A DNA stretch of 64,000 nucleotides, from positions 124,001 to 188,000 of the forward strand of contig NZ_CP029190.1 in NCBI RefSeq assembly GCF_008642295.1. Direction: 5' to 3'. A model generated the notes under the pieces. It had not been told where the DNA came from. It did no database searches and worked only from the letters and a program-made list of their open reading frames with translations. Below are positions 9,334 to 17,104 of the stretch, piece by piece. The DNA comes from Streptomyces venezuelae. Lineage in GTDB: Bacteria > Actinomycetota > Actinomycetes > Streptomycetales > Streptomycetaceae. The position numbers and the translations under genes are program-made. Each line of letters opens with the position of its first letter. Position 1 is the first letter of the stretch.

Positions 9334-9388
9334 GCATCCAGGCTCGCCGAAGTCGCGGGCCTTGTCTTGGACGAAAGTTCCAGTTCTT

Positions 9389-10459
9389 CTACGGCCGGCC
9401 GACTGCCCGGCGGTCGGCGGCGTCGAAGCGGGCGAGGGCGAGCGCGCCGGCGCGCAGCGCCCGCTCCAGGGTCTGGGCGAGGCCCTGGTCGAGGCCGCCG
9501 AGGGCCTCGGCGGCCTCCTCGACCGCGTCCCGGGCGATCTCCTCGGCGATCTCCTCGGCCGGGGTGCGCGGGCCCAGTTTGCTGACGGCTGCCGCCGCCC
9601 GGGCCGGGGTGAGCAGCGCGGCGGCCTGGCCGAGGAGCCAGCCGGGCACGCCCGCCGCGCCTTCGGCCGGTGCCCGGTACGGGCGCGAGCCGTCGAAGCG
9701 CTCGTCCTCGGCGAAGGAGGGGTGCTTGAACTTGGCCACCGGGCGGGTGGGCGGGCCGATGCCAATGTCGGTGCCGATGCCGGTGCCGGTGCCGGTGCCG
9801 TCGGGGCTCCCCCACTCGTCGGCGGGCTTGATGACGAGCCCCTCCGCGAGGTTGCCGGGCAGCTCGGGCAGGCCCAGCAGGGCAGGTACCCGGGTCGGGA
9901 ACACCGGTGTCCGTTCCTGCACCTGGGCGAGCGTCCCGCGCGCGATCAGCGGGGCGCAGTGCAGGCCCGCGGCGTCGGCGGCCTCCCGCAGCGCCCGGTC
10001 GCCGGCCCAGCGGGTGCCGCCGGCAGTCGTCTCGACCGTGGCGTCGAACGGCATCCAGAGCAGCCCCGGCGCGTACCAGACGCCGGTCTGCACCGGCTCC
10101 GTACCGGGCGCGGGCGGCACGTCCGGATGCGGGTAGCACCCGCCGGCCAGTTCGCCGTAGACCGTGACCGGTGCCGAGGGTTCGGTTGCATACGTGCGGC
10201 GCAGGGCGGCGGCGCAGCGGTCGGCGGCGACGGCCAGGGCCGGCCAGACCCGGCCCACGCCGAAGAACTCGTCGAGGCCGCTCTCGCCGAGCAGTTCGCG
10301 GCGCTTGGCCGGGTGTACTCCGGTGCGGTCGCACACGACGGCGAAGTTGGCCCCGTGGACCTTCTCCAGCGCGACCCATTCCCGTGCCGCCCGCGCCTCG
10401 CCCAGTCGGGCCCGGGAGGGGATCTTGGGGTACGGGGACCAGCCGCTGTCAACCGCCAT
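9389..10459 (-). CDS. Rnl2-type RNA ligase
   Basis: The 356-residue protein shows the nucleotidyltransferase motifs of T4 Rnl2-like ligases in order. These are motif I EKVHGANF with the AMP-accepting Lys33, motif III VYGELAG (about 100-106), motif IIIa VWYAPGLLWMPFD, motif IV EGLVIKP (206-212) and motif V VAKFKHPSF (241-249). A helical C-terminal domain follows. Such enzymes seal 3'-OH/5'-phosphate nicks in RNA using ATP. A glycine-threonine low-complexity insert (221-235) sits between motifs IV and V. The gene overlaps the preceding tRNase Z-like gene by 11 bp, so the two are translationally coupled and probably work on the same RNA. Confidence 0.85.
   Translation of the reverse strand: MAVDSGWSPYPKIPSRARLGEARAAREWVALEKVHGANFAVVCDRTGVHPAKRRELLGESGLDEFFGVGRVWPALAVAADRCAAALRRTYATEPSAPVTVYGELAGGCYPHPDVPPAPGTEPVQTGVWYAPGLLWMPFDATVETTAGGTRWAGDRALREAADAAGLHCAPLIARGTLAQVQERTPVFPTRVPALLGLPELPGNLAEGLVIKPADEWGSPDGTGTGTGIGTDIGIGPPTRPVAKFKHPSFAEDERFDGSRPYRAPAEGAAGVPGWLLGQAAALLTPARAAAAVSKLGPRTPAEEIAEEIARDAVEEAAEALGGLDQGLAQTLERALRAGALALARFDAADRRAVGRP
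9768..9800. repeat. CGGTGC hexanucleotide tandem repeat inside RNA ligase gene
   Basis: Five imperfect CGGTGC/CCGATGC units occur in tandem. On the minus strand they read in frame as alternating Gly-Thr/Gly-Ile. Six-base units keep the frame, so copy number can vary without disrupting the protein. The same unit recurs at 50371-50398 in another gene. Confidence 0.7.
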
Positions 10460-11444
10460 GCCGGCCGCCGCCTCCGTGCTGGTGCTGTTCGGGCAGCCGG
10501 CTGTCGGGGTGGGCCCACAGCAGTACGTTGTCGGGGCGCGCGTCGCCGAAGAAGTCGACGACGTCCTGGTCCGAGTGGCGCAGGCTGAAGTGGGTAAGGA
10601 CGAAGAGGGTGTCCGGGTGGGCCTCGACGACGGGCCGCAGCCGGCTCCACACGGTGTGTCCGACCCGGTCGGCCCGGTCGAGTTCGGTGTCGTCGAGGTA
10701 GGTGCACTCGGTGATGAGCACCGGGTACGCGAAGAGCCACGGGTTGTCCTCGAAGACGCTCACATGGGTGTCGCCGAGGAACCCGAACAGCGGTTTCAGC
10801 ACCTCGTGTTCCACTTCGGCGCCTTCTTTGCGGCGCTGCGCGAGGATGCGCCCGAACTCGGCGCCGCCCCGGCCCTGTTCGGCGAGGGAGCGCCGCAGCT
10901 CCTCGTACTCGGGCAGCAGTTCCCTGCGACGCTCGGAGAACGCGTATCCCACGCACGGCACCTTGTGGGCGCACTCCACCACCCGTACGTGGTGACCGCG
11001 GCGGCCGAAGGTGAACTCGTCGCCGCCGCGCACCCCGTGCAGCCGGCAGTTGGCGGCGCGGGTGGGGTCGTAGGCCGTGCCGTGGTTGAGTTCGGCGGAG
11101 GCGCGCAGGAAGCGCTCCACGTACGGGAGGGCGGGGGCGGGCAGGTGGATGTCGACGCCGGCGGGTCTGGCGGCGAGGTAGTCGAGGTCCTTGGAGTGGT
11201 CGTGGTGGGTGTGGGTGAGGAAGACGGTCTCCGGCTGACGGCCTTCGGCGAGGCCGGCATCGAGCGCGCAGCGCAGTTCGGGGATGTGGAAGAACGTTTT
11301 GTCGTTGGCGCGTGAGTACCCGGTGAGGGTCAGCTCGGTGCCGGGAATGCGCCAGGTCTTCCACTGGCGGAACGGGTGTCCCCGGTCCAGCCGTTCGGGG
11401 TGGGCGGCGGGGCGTAGGGGGGTCCGCTCGGGGGCCTGCGTCAT
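10449..11444 (-). CDS. tRNase Z-like MBL-fold metallohydrolase
   Basis: The 331-residue protein has the metallo-beta-lactamase signature HTHHDH (78-83) followed by SKDLDYL. It also has features of the RNase Z branch: an H-x-VPCVGYAFSER segment, FLGDTHVSV, ITECTYLDD, and a late LTHFSLRHSD. Together these supply the His/Asp ligands for two zinc ions. Members cleave phosphodiester bonds, and RNase Z trims tRNA 3' ends. The start has CGGAGG 6 nt upstream. Its stop overlaps the RNA ligase start by 11 bp. Streptomyces has its own housekeeping RNase Z, so this is probably a dedicated partner of the ligase; that role is inference. Confidence 0.8.
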   Translation of the reverse strand: MTQAPERTPLRPAAHPERLDRGHPFRQWKTWRIPGTELTLTGYSRANDKTFFHIPELRCALDAGLAEGRQPETVFLTHTHHDHSKDLDYLAARPAGVDIHLPAPALPYVERFLRASAELNHGTAYDPTRAANCRLHGVRGGDEFTFGRRGHHVRVVECAHKVPCVGYAFSERRRELLPEYEELRRSLAEQGRGGAEFGRILAQRRKEGAEVEHEVLKPLFGFLGDTHVSVFEDNPWLFAYPVLITECTYLDDTELDRADRVGHTVWSRLRPVVEAHPDTLFVLTHFSLRHSDQDVVDFFGDARPDNVLLWAHPDSRLPEQHQHGGGGRHGG

Positions 11445-11770
11445 CGGTGCCTCCGTCGGACCGCTGTGAACTGGGTGAAGGCCCGATCGTAGCGGGCGGT
11501 GTGGCGGGGTGGCCTGGGGTTTTCCGGGCCTGCGGCACGTCCCGGACCGGCGGTGTTGGCGCCGACTTCGTTCCGTGAACTAGGTTGGGGGAATGACTAC
11601 CGGGACGGCATTGCGCCACACACGGATTGACAACTCCCCGGTGCTCTTCTGAGCGCCCTACGGGCCGGTGCAGGCCCGCTGCTCGATCGAGGTTCTTGCG
11701 CTGCTGCGCGGGCCCCTCCTCCCGTCGTGTTGATCTCATCCTCGACACACCGACCACGACAGGAGGATTC
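11445..11770. other. Divergent intergenic region with a 19-codon ORF
   Basis: This spacer separates the RNA-processing pair (minus) from the hydrolase (plus) and must hold both promoters. It contains one small reading frame with a convincing ribosome binding site (TTGGGGGA then ATG at 11593) that stops at 11652 and encodes MTTGTALRHTRIDNSPVLF. It may be a leader peptide or the start of a decayed gene. No other structure is evident. Confidence 0.3.
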
Positions 11771-12514
11771 ATGCCCACCCACACGCTGCAGATCCCGACC
11801 CCCGACGGCCTGGCAGATGCATTCGCCGCCTTCCCGGACCACGGCGAGCGGCACCCGGGGGTGCTGATGTACCCGGACGGCCTCGGCATCCGGCCCGTGA
11901 TACGAGAGATGGCCCGCGAACTGGCCGGCCACGGCTACTACGTACTCGTCCCCAACCTCTTCTACCGGCATGGCCCGGCACCGGTGATCGAACTTCCCGA
12001 GCACATCGGAGCAGAGACCCGGCCCCGGGTCTTCGCCCAGGTCATGCCCTTGATCGGGGCGCACACGGCCGAACGTGCCCTGATCGATGCCGACGCCTAC
12101 CTCGGGTTCCTCACCAGCCGGCCCGAGGTCAGCGCCGGTCCTGTCGCCGTGACCGGCTATTGCATAGGCGGCCTCCTGGCGATGCGCACCGCCGCTGCCC
12201 ACTCCGACCGGGTGGCCTCCGTCGCCGCATTCCACGCCCCGGTGAGCGCCGACGGACCTGATCTCTTCGCCAAGATCACCGCCGCGGTCCACCTCGGCCA
12301 CGCCGAAGGCGATATGACACCAGAGGCTCTCGGCGAGCTCAACCAGGTCCTCCAGGTCATGGATACCGCAGGTACCGCTTACACGTCCGAGATCTACCCC
12401 GGCACCATCCACGGCTTCACCATGTCCGACACCGACGCCTTCAGCGCCTCCGGGCTCCAGCGCCACTGGGACCGTCTGCTCCCCCTCCTGGACCCCACCC
12501 TGGGCAACAACTGA
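11771..12514 (+). CDS. Dienelactone hydrolase family protein
   Basis: The 247-residue alpha/beta hydrolase has the nucleophile elbow GYCIGG near residue 133, where cysteine replaces serine as in dienelactone hydrolases. The C-terminal catalytic histidine is in YPGTIHGFTM, and the acid is probably in the AEGDMTPE strand region. The family opens lactone rings in chlorocatechol degradation, and actinobacterial members act on various esters. The ATG has AGGAGGA 3-4 nt upstream. No pathway partners are next to it. Confidence 0.88.
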   Translation: MPTHTLQIPTPDGLADAFAAFPDHGERHPGVLMYPDGLGIRPVIREMARELAGHGYYVLVPNLFYRHGPAPVIELPEHIGAETRPRVFAQVMPLIGAHTAERALIDADAYLGFLTSRPEVSAGPVAVTGYCIGGLLAMRTAAAHSDRVASVAAFHAPVSADGPDLFAKITAAVHLGHAEGDMTPEALGELNQVLQVMDTAGTAYTSEIYPGTIHGFTMSDTDAFSASGLQRHWDRLLPLLDPTLGNN

Positions 12515-12541
12515 GAGCACCTAACAGAAAGCTTCCCCTGT

Positions 12542-12676
12542 GTGGCTGAGTCGGCAGTGCTGCGGGAGGCACTCGAGCCCGAGCTGTACGCCGTACTGGC
12601 CGTCCCCCGCGCGGAGGCGGAGCTGTTCGCGATGTTCACCGACGCGGACGTCATCGAGGCCGTCAGGTGGCGGTAA
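12542..12676 (+). pseudogene. Short unassigned ORF, possibly a gene fragment
   Basis: A 44-codon GTG-start frame begins 28 bp after the hydrolase stop. It has a protein-like composition (acidic, helix-forming, containing LFAMFTDADVIEAV), but I do not recognise a family. It ends just before the convergent MDMPI-family gene. It may be a real small protein or the remnant of a larger one; there is no clear ribosome binding site. Confidence 0.25.
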
Positions 12677-12683
12677 TGACTCG

Positions 12684-13445
12684 CTACTCCTCGGGGTCCC
12701 AGGCGATCAGCTGCTCGAACACCTGCTGGTTGCCCTCGATCTTCAGGTCGCTCAGCGTGAGGCGGCCCCAGACGAAGAGGAGCAGCTGCTCGGCCGTGCC
12801 CGTGGCCGAAGCGGAGGCGGGCGCGGCGTCGTCCGTGAGGGGTGCGGGCCAGGCGCCGGTGCCGTCCAGCGCGAGGAGCCAGGAGCGGCCCTCGGTGGCG
12901 TGGTAGTGGATGGTGGCGGCCTCGTGCGGCCAGGCCGCCGGGGTGGAGTTGCAGGTGTCGAGAAACTCGGCCACGCCGTCGATCGCGACGTCCGCCGGCA
13001 TCGGCTGCACGGCGCCTGCGGCGAGCTGGGCGTCGTAGGTGTGCACCAGCACCTCGTGCACCCGGCGTCGGGCAACGCCCCAGGCATTCGCCGGCGACAC
13101 GCCGGCGCCCCACCAGGCCCAGCACTCGCGCTCCGGGCCGGCCTCCCGCAGCGCACTCAGCAGCAGCTCGTTCGACTCGGCGTACCAGGCCAGCAGCGCC
13201 TCGAGCTCGCGCGGTGCCTCCGCGGCATCCTTGGCTGGCGGAGCCTCGGCCGGGCCCGCGGCGACGATCGCGGCCCACCAGCGCTGGCCCGTACCCAGGT
13301 GCTGCACCAGATCGAACAATGTCCACTCGGGGCAGGACGGCACCGGCGCGTCAAGGCTGGGCGCGGCGGCAACCGCACTCCGGAACGCGGCCGACCGCTC
13401 GTCGATCAGTTGCAGCAGGGCGGAATACTCAAGACTCTCTGTCAC
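12684..13445 (-). CDS. Maleylpyruvate isomerase family mycothiol-dependent protein (DinB-like)
   Basis: The 253-residue protein has the MDMPI N-terminal four-helix domain. The metal-binding histidine is in TLFDLVQHLGTGQRWWAA (near 49), a second ligand region is WYAESNELLLSAL, and RRRVHEVLVHTYDAQLAAG carries the third histidine. The C-terminal part (SWLLALDG...LLLFVWGRL) is the MDMPI C-terminal domain. Members use mycothiol as cofactor for isomerisation or thiol transfer. Actinobacterial genomes carry many paralogues of unknown substrate. Confidence 0.85.
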   Translation of the reverse strand: MTESLEYSALLQLIDERSAAFRSAVAAAPSLDAPVPSCPEWTLFDLVQHLGTGQRWWAAIVAAGPAEAPPAKDAAEAPRELEALLAWYAESNELLLSALREAGPERECWAWWGAGVSPANAWGVARRRVHEVLVHTYDAQLAAGAVQPMPADVAIDGVAEFLDTCNSTPAAWPHEAATIHYHATEGRSWLLALDGTGAWPAPLTDDAAPASASATGTAEQLLLFVWGRLTLSDLKIEGNQQVFEQLIAWDPEE

Positions 13446-13577
13446 ATCGCTTAGCTATCACCCCAGCTCAGCCGACCGCACCACATTTTCCAGGCCGTCA
13501 GCTGCGGGAGTCAGAGCACCTGATTGAAGGCCTGGTCGTAGCCATATCCCCTTCCTGGCTGGCTCGTTGAACGAGTC

Positions 13578-13985
13578 ATGGGGAAGGGGAACGGTCCTCC
13601 GTGGATGGTGCCGGATGACCTTTGGGGGCGGATCGAGCCGTTGCTGCCGGTCGGGCAGCGGCGTCCGCGCCATCCCGGCCAGCTGGGAGTGGCTGCCGCA
13701 GGAGCTCGGCTTCGGGTCCGGGATGACGTGCTGGCGCCGGCTGCGGGACTGGCACGAGGCCGGGGTGTGGGACCGGCTGCACCAGGTGCTGCTGACCGAG
13801 CTGCACCGTGCCGGGAAGCTGGACTGGTCCCGGGCGGTGATCGACGGCTCCCACCACCAGGCCCGTCGGGGCGGCCCAAAACCGGGCCGAGCCCGGTCGA
13901 CCGTGCCCGGCCCGGCTCGAAGCACCACGTCATCACCGACGCAGGCGGCACCCCGCTAGCCATCACCGTGACCGGTGGCAACTGA
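13578..13985 (+). pseudogene. IS5-family transposase remnant
   Basis: Three pieces of one IS5-type transposase lie in two frames. The first is VPDDLWGRIEPLLPVGQRRPRHPG (frame of 13578). Next, after a frame change and loss of about 20 codons, comes WLPQELGFGSGMTCWRRLRD to KLDWSRAVIDGSHH (frame of 13567). The last is TGPSPVDRARPGSKHHV to ITVTGGN back in the first frame. The C-terminal half, including the rest of the catalytic DDE core, is absent. At least two frameshifts, an internal deletion and a 3' truncation make it non-functional. No terminal inverted repeats were recognised. Confidence 0.88.
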
Positions 13986-14114
13986 GGCTCCCCTGCGCCA
14001 TTCGGTGGAACCCCGGCTCTGCTGCACGGCAGAGACCGGGCCGGTGACGGGCTAATAGGGGGACAACAGGACAGACAACGGGACACCATCCTCGACCGGA
14101 CGGAGCTGATCAGG

Positions 14115-15086
14115 ATGATGGGCAGGGGTGGCGGGTGCTCCGCCGTGTCGAGGGGCGCAGCGACGGGGGCTGCGCTCGTCGCCGTTCTGGCGACCGCTGG
14201 GTGCGGCGGTACGGGCAACGCCGCCGACCCGGCCGACGACGCGAACGGCAAGGTCACGGTCGTGTACGAGGACAGCACCGTCAAACCCGAGGACCGGCAG
14301 GCCGTCGACGTGATCCGGAAGTCCCGCGTGCTCGAACGGACTGCCGACTGGGTGAACGCCTCGGTCGCCCTCCCCCACGACCTGGTCGTCAAGGTCACGG
14401 ACAAGGTCCCGCCGGGAGTCACGGACGCGGTCACCCAGCCCGACGGCCGGACCATCTACCTGCCTCCGGCATTCCTCACCGAACTCCGGGGCGCCCTCGC
14501 CGACGTGGTCAAGGACGTCAAACGGCCCGCCCTGTTCCCCGCGGACAAGTACAACGCCGACGACCTGACCGCGCTGTCAACCCAGTTCATCTTCGGCCAC
14601 GAGATGGGCCACGCGCTCCAGCGCCAGCTCATGCTGCCGAACCTCGGTCTCGAGGAGGACGCGGCGGACGGGTTCGCGTCGTTCTACACGGTCAACGAGG
14701 TGGGACCGAACCCGTCGCTGGCCGCGGCGCTGCTCTTCGACGCCATCGCCCGCAAGGAGGGCAAGCTGACGCTGGAGGGATTCTCGAGCGACCACCCCGT
14801 CACCCAGCAACGGGTCTTCCACTTCCTCTGCTACCTCGACGGCAGCGATCCGAAGAAGTTCGACGGTCCTCTGGTCGGCGCCGGCTACCTGCCGAGGAGC
14901 CGCGCCCCGCTGTGCCCGCAGGCGTGGGCCGCACTGGACTACGGCTGGTGGACCCAGTTGCAGCCCCACTTCGACAGGGCGTTCAAGGGGCAGGGCGACA
15001 AGGAACAGGCTGCCGCACGTGCCCGGCTCATCTCGGAGACCGAGGCCTTCGCGGAGAAGCTGGACGAGATCCGCAAGGAGCAGTGA
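14115..15086 (+). CDS. DUF4344 metallopeptidase lipoprotein
   Basis: The 323-residue exported protein has a lipobox LATAGC (Cys30), so it should be anchored on the outer face of the membrane. The central domain has the zinc-protease motif HEMGH (162-166) and a downstream LEEDAADGFAS segment likely to supply the third ligand. This is the pattern of the DUF4344 metallopeptidase family. The substrate is unknown. It lies just downstream of the transposase remnant and is followed at once by a small unassigned frame. Confidence 0.85.
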   Translation: MMGRGGGCSAVSRGAATGAALVAVLATAGCGGTGNAADPADDANGKVTVVYEDSTVKPEDRQAVDVIRKSRVLERTADWVNASVALPHDLVVKVTDKVPPGVTDAVTQPDGRTIYLPPAFLTELRGALADVVKDVKRPALFPADKYNADDLTALSTQFIFGHEMGHALQRQLMLPNLGLEEDAADGFASFYTVNEVGPNPSLAAALLFDAIARKEGKLTLEGFSSDHPVTQQRVFHFLCYLDGSDPKKFDGPLVGAGYLPRSRAPLCPQAWAALDYGWWTQLQPHFDRAFKGQGDKEQAAARARLISETEAFAEKLDEIRKEQ

Positions 15087-15102
15087 CGGCCGCCGGCGGA
15101 CG

Positions 15103-15423
15103 GTGGGGGCCGGGCCCGCGGCGGCGACAGCGCTGTCGGCCGCCGCCTCTGACCCCGACCTCGGGCAGGCTGCGTGCCCTCATGCGGGCCACCCGTGTGA
15201 CGACGACCTGGACACGCACTTGGAGACCTTCGAGGTACTGCTGTCACTGCTGGCCGGGGGATCCGAGCTGGCCGGGGGATCCGACTACACCTGGGAGGAC
15301 CTCGACGGAACCGGAACCGGAACGGGCGCAGGGCCCGAGGGGTCCCGCTGGCGTTGTCCGCGCAACGTGGCGGGCTTCGCCCGGTCGGCAGCCGAGGTGA
15401 TCGGGCAGCACCGGCGCTGGTGA
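15103..15423 (+). CDS. Hypothetical protein with Gly-Thr repeat
   Basis: A GTG at 15103, 16 bp after the lipoprotein stop, opens a 106-codon frame. It encodes an Ala-rich start, CPHAGHPCDDDLDTHLETFEVLL, a duplicated LAGGSE/LAGGSD, a GTGTGTG tract and a basic C-terminus. Two Cys and two His near each other might bind metal. I know no family. The codon use is plausible for the genome, but the ribosome binding site is poor, so it may not be translated. Confidence 0.4.
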   Translation: MGAGPAAATALSAAASDPDLGQAACPHAGHPCDDDLDTHLETFEVLLSLLAGGSELAGGSDYTWEDLDGTGTGTGAGPEGSRWRCPRNVAGFARSAAEVIGQHRRW

Positions 15424-15433
15424 TCAGCCTTTA

Positions 15434-15970
15434 TCAACAGCTCATGCGCGAACCGTCCGGTTCCGCCTCGGCGGACCACCAGAACCAGGTCCGGGCGTCG
15501 TCCGGCCCGGGCAGAGCCCCCGGGTCCGGCTTCACCGCGTAGATCTCCTGGAGCGCTTCGGGTGAGTCGAAGGCGAGAGTGATGCTCGGCCGGTCGGCGG
15601 ATTCGAAGCAGAAGACCGCGGCCCGGCCGTCGGGCCCCGTGTCCAGGTCGCGCACCGGACGCCATCCCGCCGCCGGCGCTGCCCGGCCGTAGTACTCCAG
15701 TACGTCCTCCCTGGTCCCGCGGTAGGCGTACAGCCGGTCCGCGGTGAGCCAGGCGCCTGCGGTGTCGTCGACGCAGGAGGAGCCGGCCCACGGGCCCTCG
15801 ACGGGGACGGCCCCCTCGGGACGCAGTGCCAGCGCGGGCAGTTCGTCGAGCTCGGCCCGGGCCGGCCCGGTTCCCTCGCAGGTCTCGAACCCGGGCAGGA
15901 GGGAACATCCGCTCAGGCCGGCCCCGACGAGCAGGACGGCCAACAGCGCCCGCATGGCAATCATGTTCAT
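15434..15970 (-). CDS. Hypothetical lipoprotein
   Basis: The 178-residue protein has a clear lipoprotein signal: MRALLAVLLVGAGLSGC, with the lipid-modified Cys at residue 22. The mature part contains several further cysteines and a compact alpha/beta composition (VLEYYGRAAPAAGWRPVRD), as in small Streptomyces surface lipoproteins. The first codons overlap the end of the truncated hydrolase frame by 4 bp. No function is assigned. Confidence 0.7.
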   Translation of the reverse strand: MNMIAMRALLAVLLVGAGLSGCSLLPGFETCEGTGPARAELDELPALALRPEGAVPVEGPWAGSSCVDDTAGAWLTADRLYAYRGTREDVLEYYGRAAPAAGWRPVRDLDTGPDGRAAVFCFESADRPSITLAFDSPEALQEIYAVKPDPGALPGPDDARTWFWWSAEAEPDGSRMSC

Positions 15971-16578
15971 GGCGGGATTATGGCCCCTGTCCGGGGACGG
16001 GAGGCCTCCCCCGCACGCTCCGGGATCTCGCCGTCGACCTCGCGCCAGAAGGCGTCGACGCGGGCATTGAACAGGTCCGGGGACTCCTGGAAGGGCTGGT
16101 GGGCCTCCCCCGCCAGGACCTCGAAGCGGGCGCCCGGGATGGCCTCCGCCACGGCCTGTCCGAACCGCGGCGGCGTGGCGATGTCCCGTTCACCGGCCAG
16201 CACGAGGGTCGGTGCGGCGATGGCGGGCAGCCGGTCAAGCGTGTCGTGCAGCAGGAACGGCTCCAGTTGACGCTGGAAGGCCTCAGGCGACTGCGGGTGC
16301 GGGAAGGCGAGCGTTTCCTCGATGATCCGCTGCACGGTGCCGTCGGCATGGGCGCGAGGCGTGTAGATCCACAGGAAGAATGCCTCGAGCGCGGCCCGCT
16401 CGTCGGGCGCTTCCGTCACCAGCCAGTGCCAGAAGCGGGCCATGGCCGTGAAATAGGCGTCTGCCCGCGCCCAGGTACTCGTGAGGACGAGGCTGCGGAC
16501 CGCTTGCGGGTGGCGGAGGGCCAACTCCTGCGCGATCGCGCTGCCCCCCGAGAAACCGGCGACATGCGCACTGCCCAT
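15967..16578 (-). pseudogene. 5'-truncated alpha/beta hydrolase
   Basis: The frame begins at AHVAGFSGGSAIAQELALRHP, the nucleophile elbow that normally lies about 80-100 residues into an alpha/beta hydrolase. It then continues normally through the cap and the APTLVLAGERD and GEAHQPFQ (catalytic His) motifs to the end. The oxyanion-hole strand and first third of the fold are missing. The upstream DNA (beyond about 16580) is unrelated and leads into the riboswitch-like element, so a rearrangement junction is likely there. The product would probably not fold. Confidence 0.7.
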
Positions 16579-16668
16579 CGGTGCCCGATATCGGCGCGCA
16601 TGCGAGGTCCGGCGAAAAATATGGACGAAGTAGGTTTCATCTGCTGATTCCGGGCTAGGCTGAAGGTA

Positions 16669-16843
16669 GACCTACGAAGCGAGCGAGGGAGCTCGACCGA
16701 AGTAGCCGACTGGGGCGGAAGCAAGTAGTCCGCCGTGGCCGACGTCAACGGTAGGGCTGAGAGGCCGAAGGTCGGGAGACCTGACGGCGACCTCCACCAC
16801 CTGACCCGGGCAATGCCGGCGCAGGGAGCCCGTTTCGTAGGTC
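16669..16843 (+). promoter_or_regulatory. TPP riboswitch-like element without a thiamine gene
   Basis: The closing stem is GACCTACGAAGCG (16669-16681) with CGTTTCGTAGGTC (16831-16843), perfect with one G-U. Inside are the diagnostic CTGAGA (16757-16762), the pyrophosphate-arm sequence ACCTGA (16799-16804) followed by CCGGGCAATGCCGGCG, and AGGGAG (16823-16828). A variable P3 arm contains a GGCGGA/TCCGCC hairpin. These are the conserved landmarks of the THI element. No thi gene follows. A 33-codon frame (ATG at 16866) comes next, then the CAP-domain gene at 17105. The rest of 16580-17104 holds no recognised gene. Confidence 0.75.
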
Positions 16844-17104
16844 GTCTCGCGTTCTGCCTGCGGCTATGAGAGATCCGCCGATCGCAACCGGAGACAGCGT
16901 ATTCACCTGCCTGGCGTACCCAGGTGGCTGCCGGGCGGGCGGCGCTGCGCCGCATGGGGGACGCTGATCGCATCGCCCGGAGCCCGATGATCGCGTTCGG
17001 CGAGCGGAGACTCCACGCCGATTTCAGCGAAGTCCGGTCGAGCCGGGACGTGCATTCGCAACCCGGAATTCCCGCTTACATTGAAATCTGTATCGGGGTG
17101 TTCC

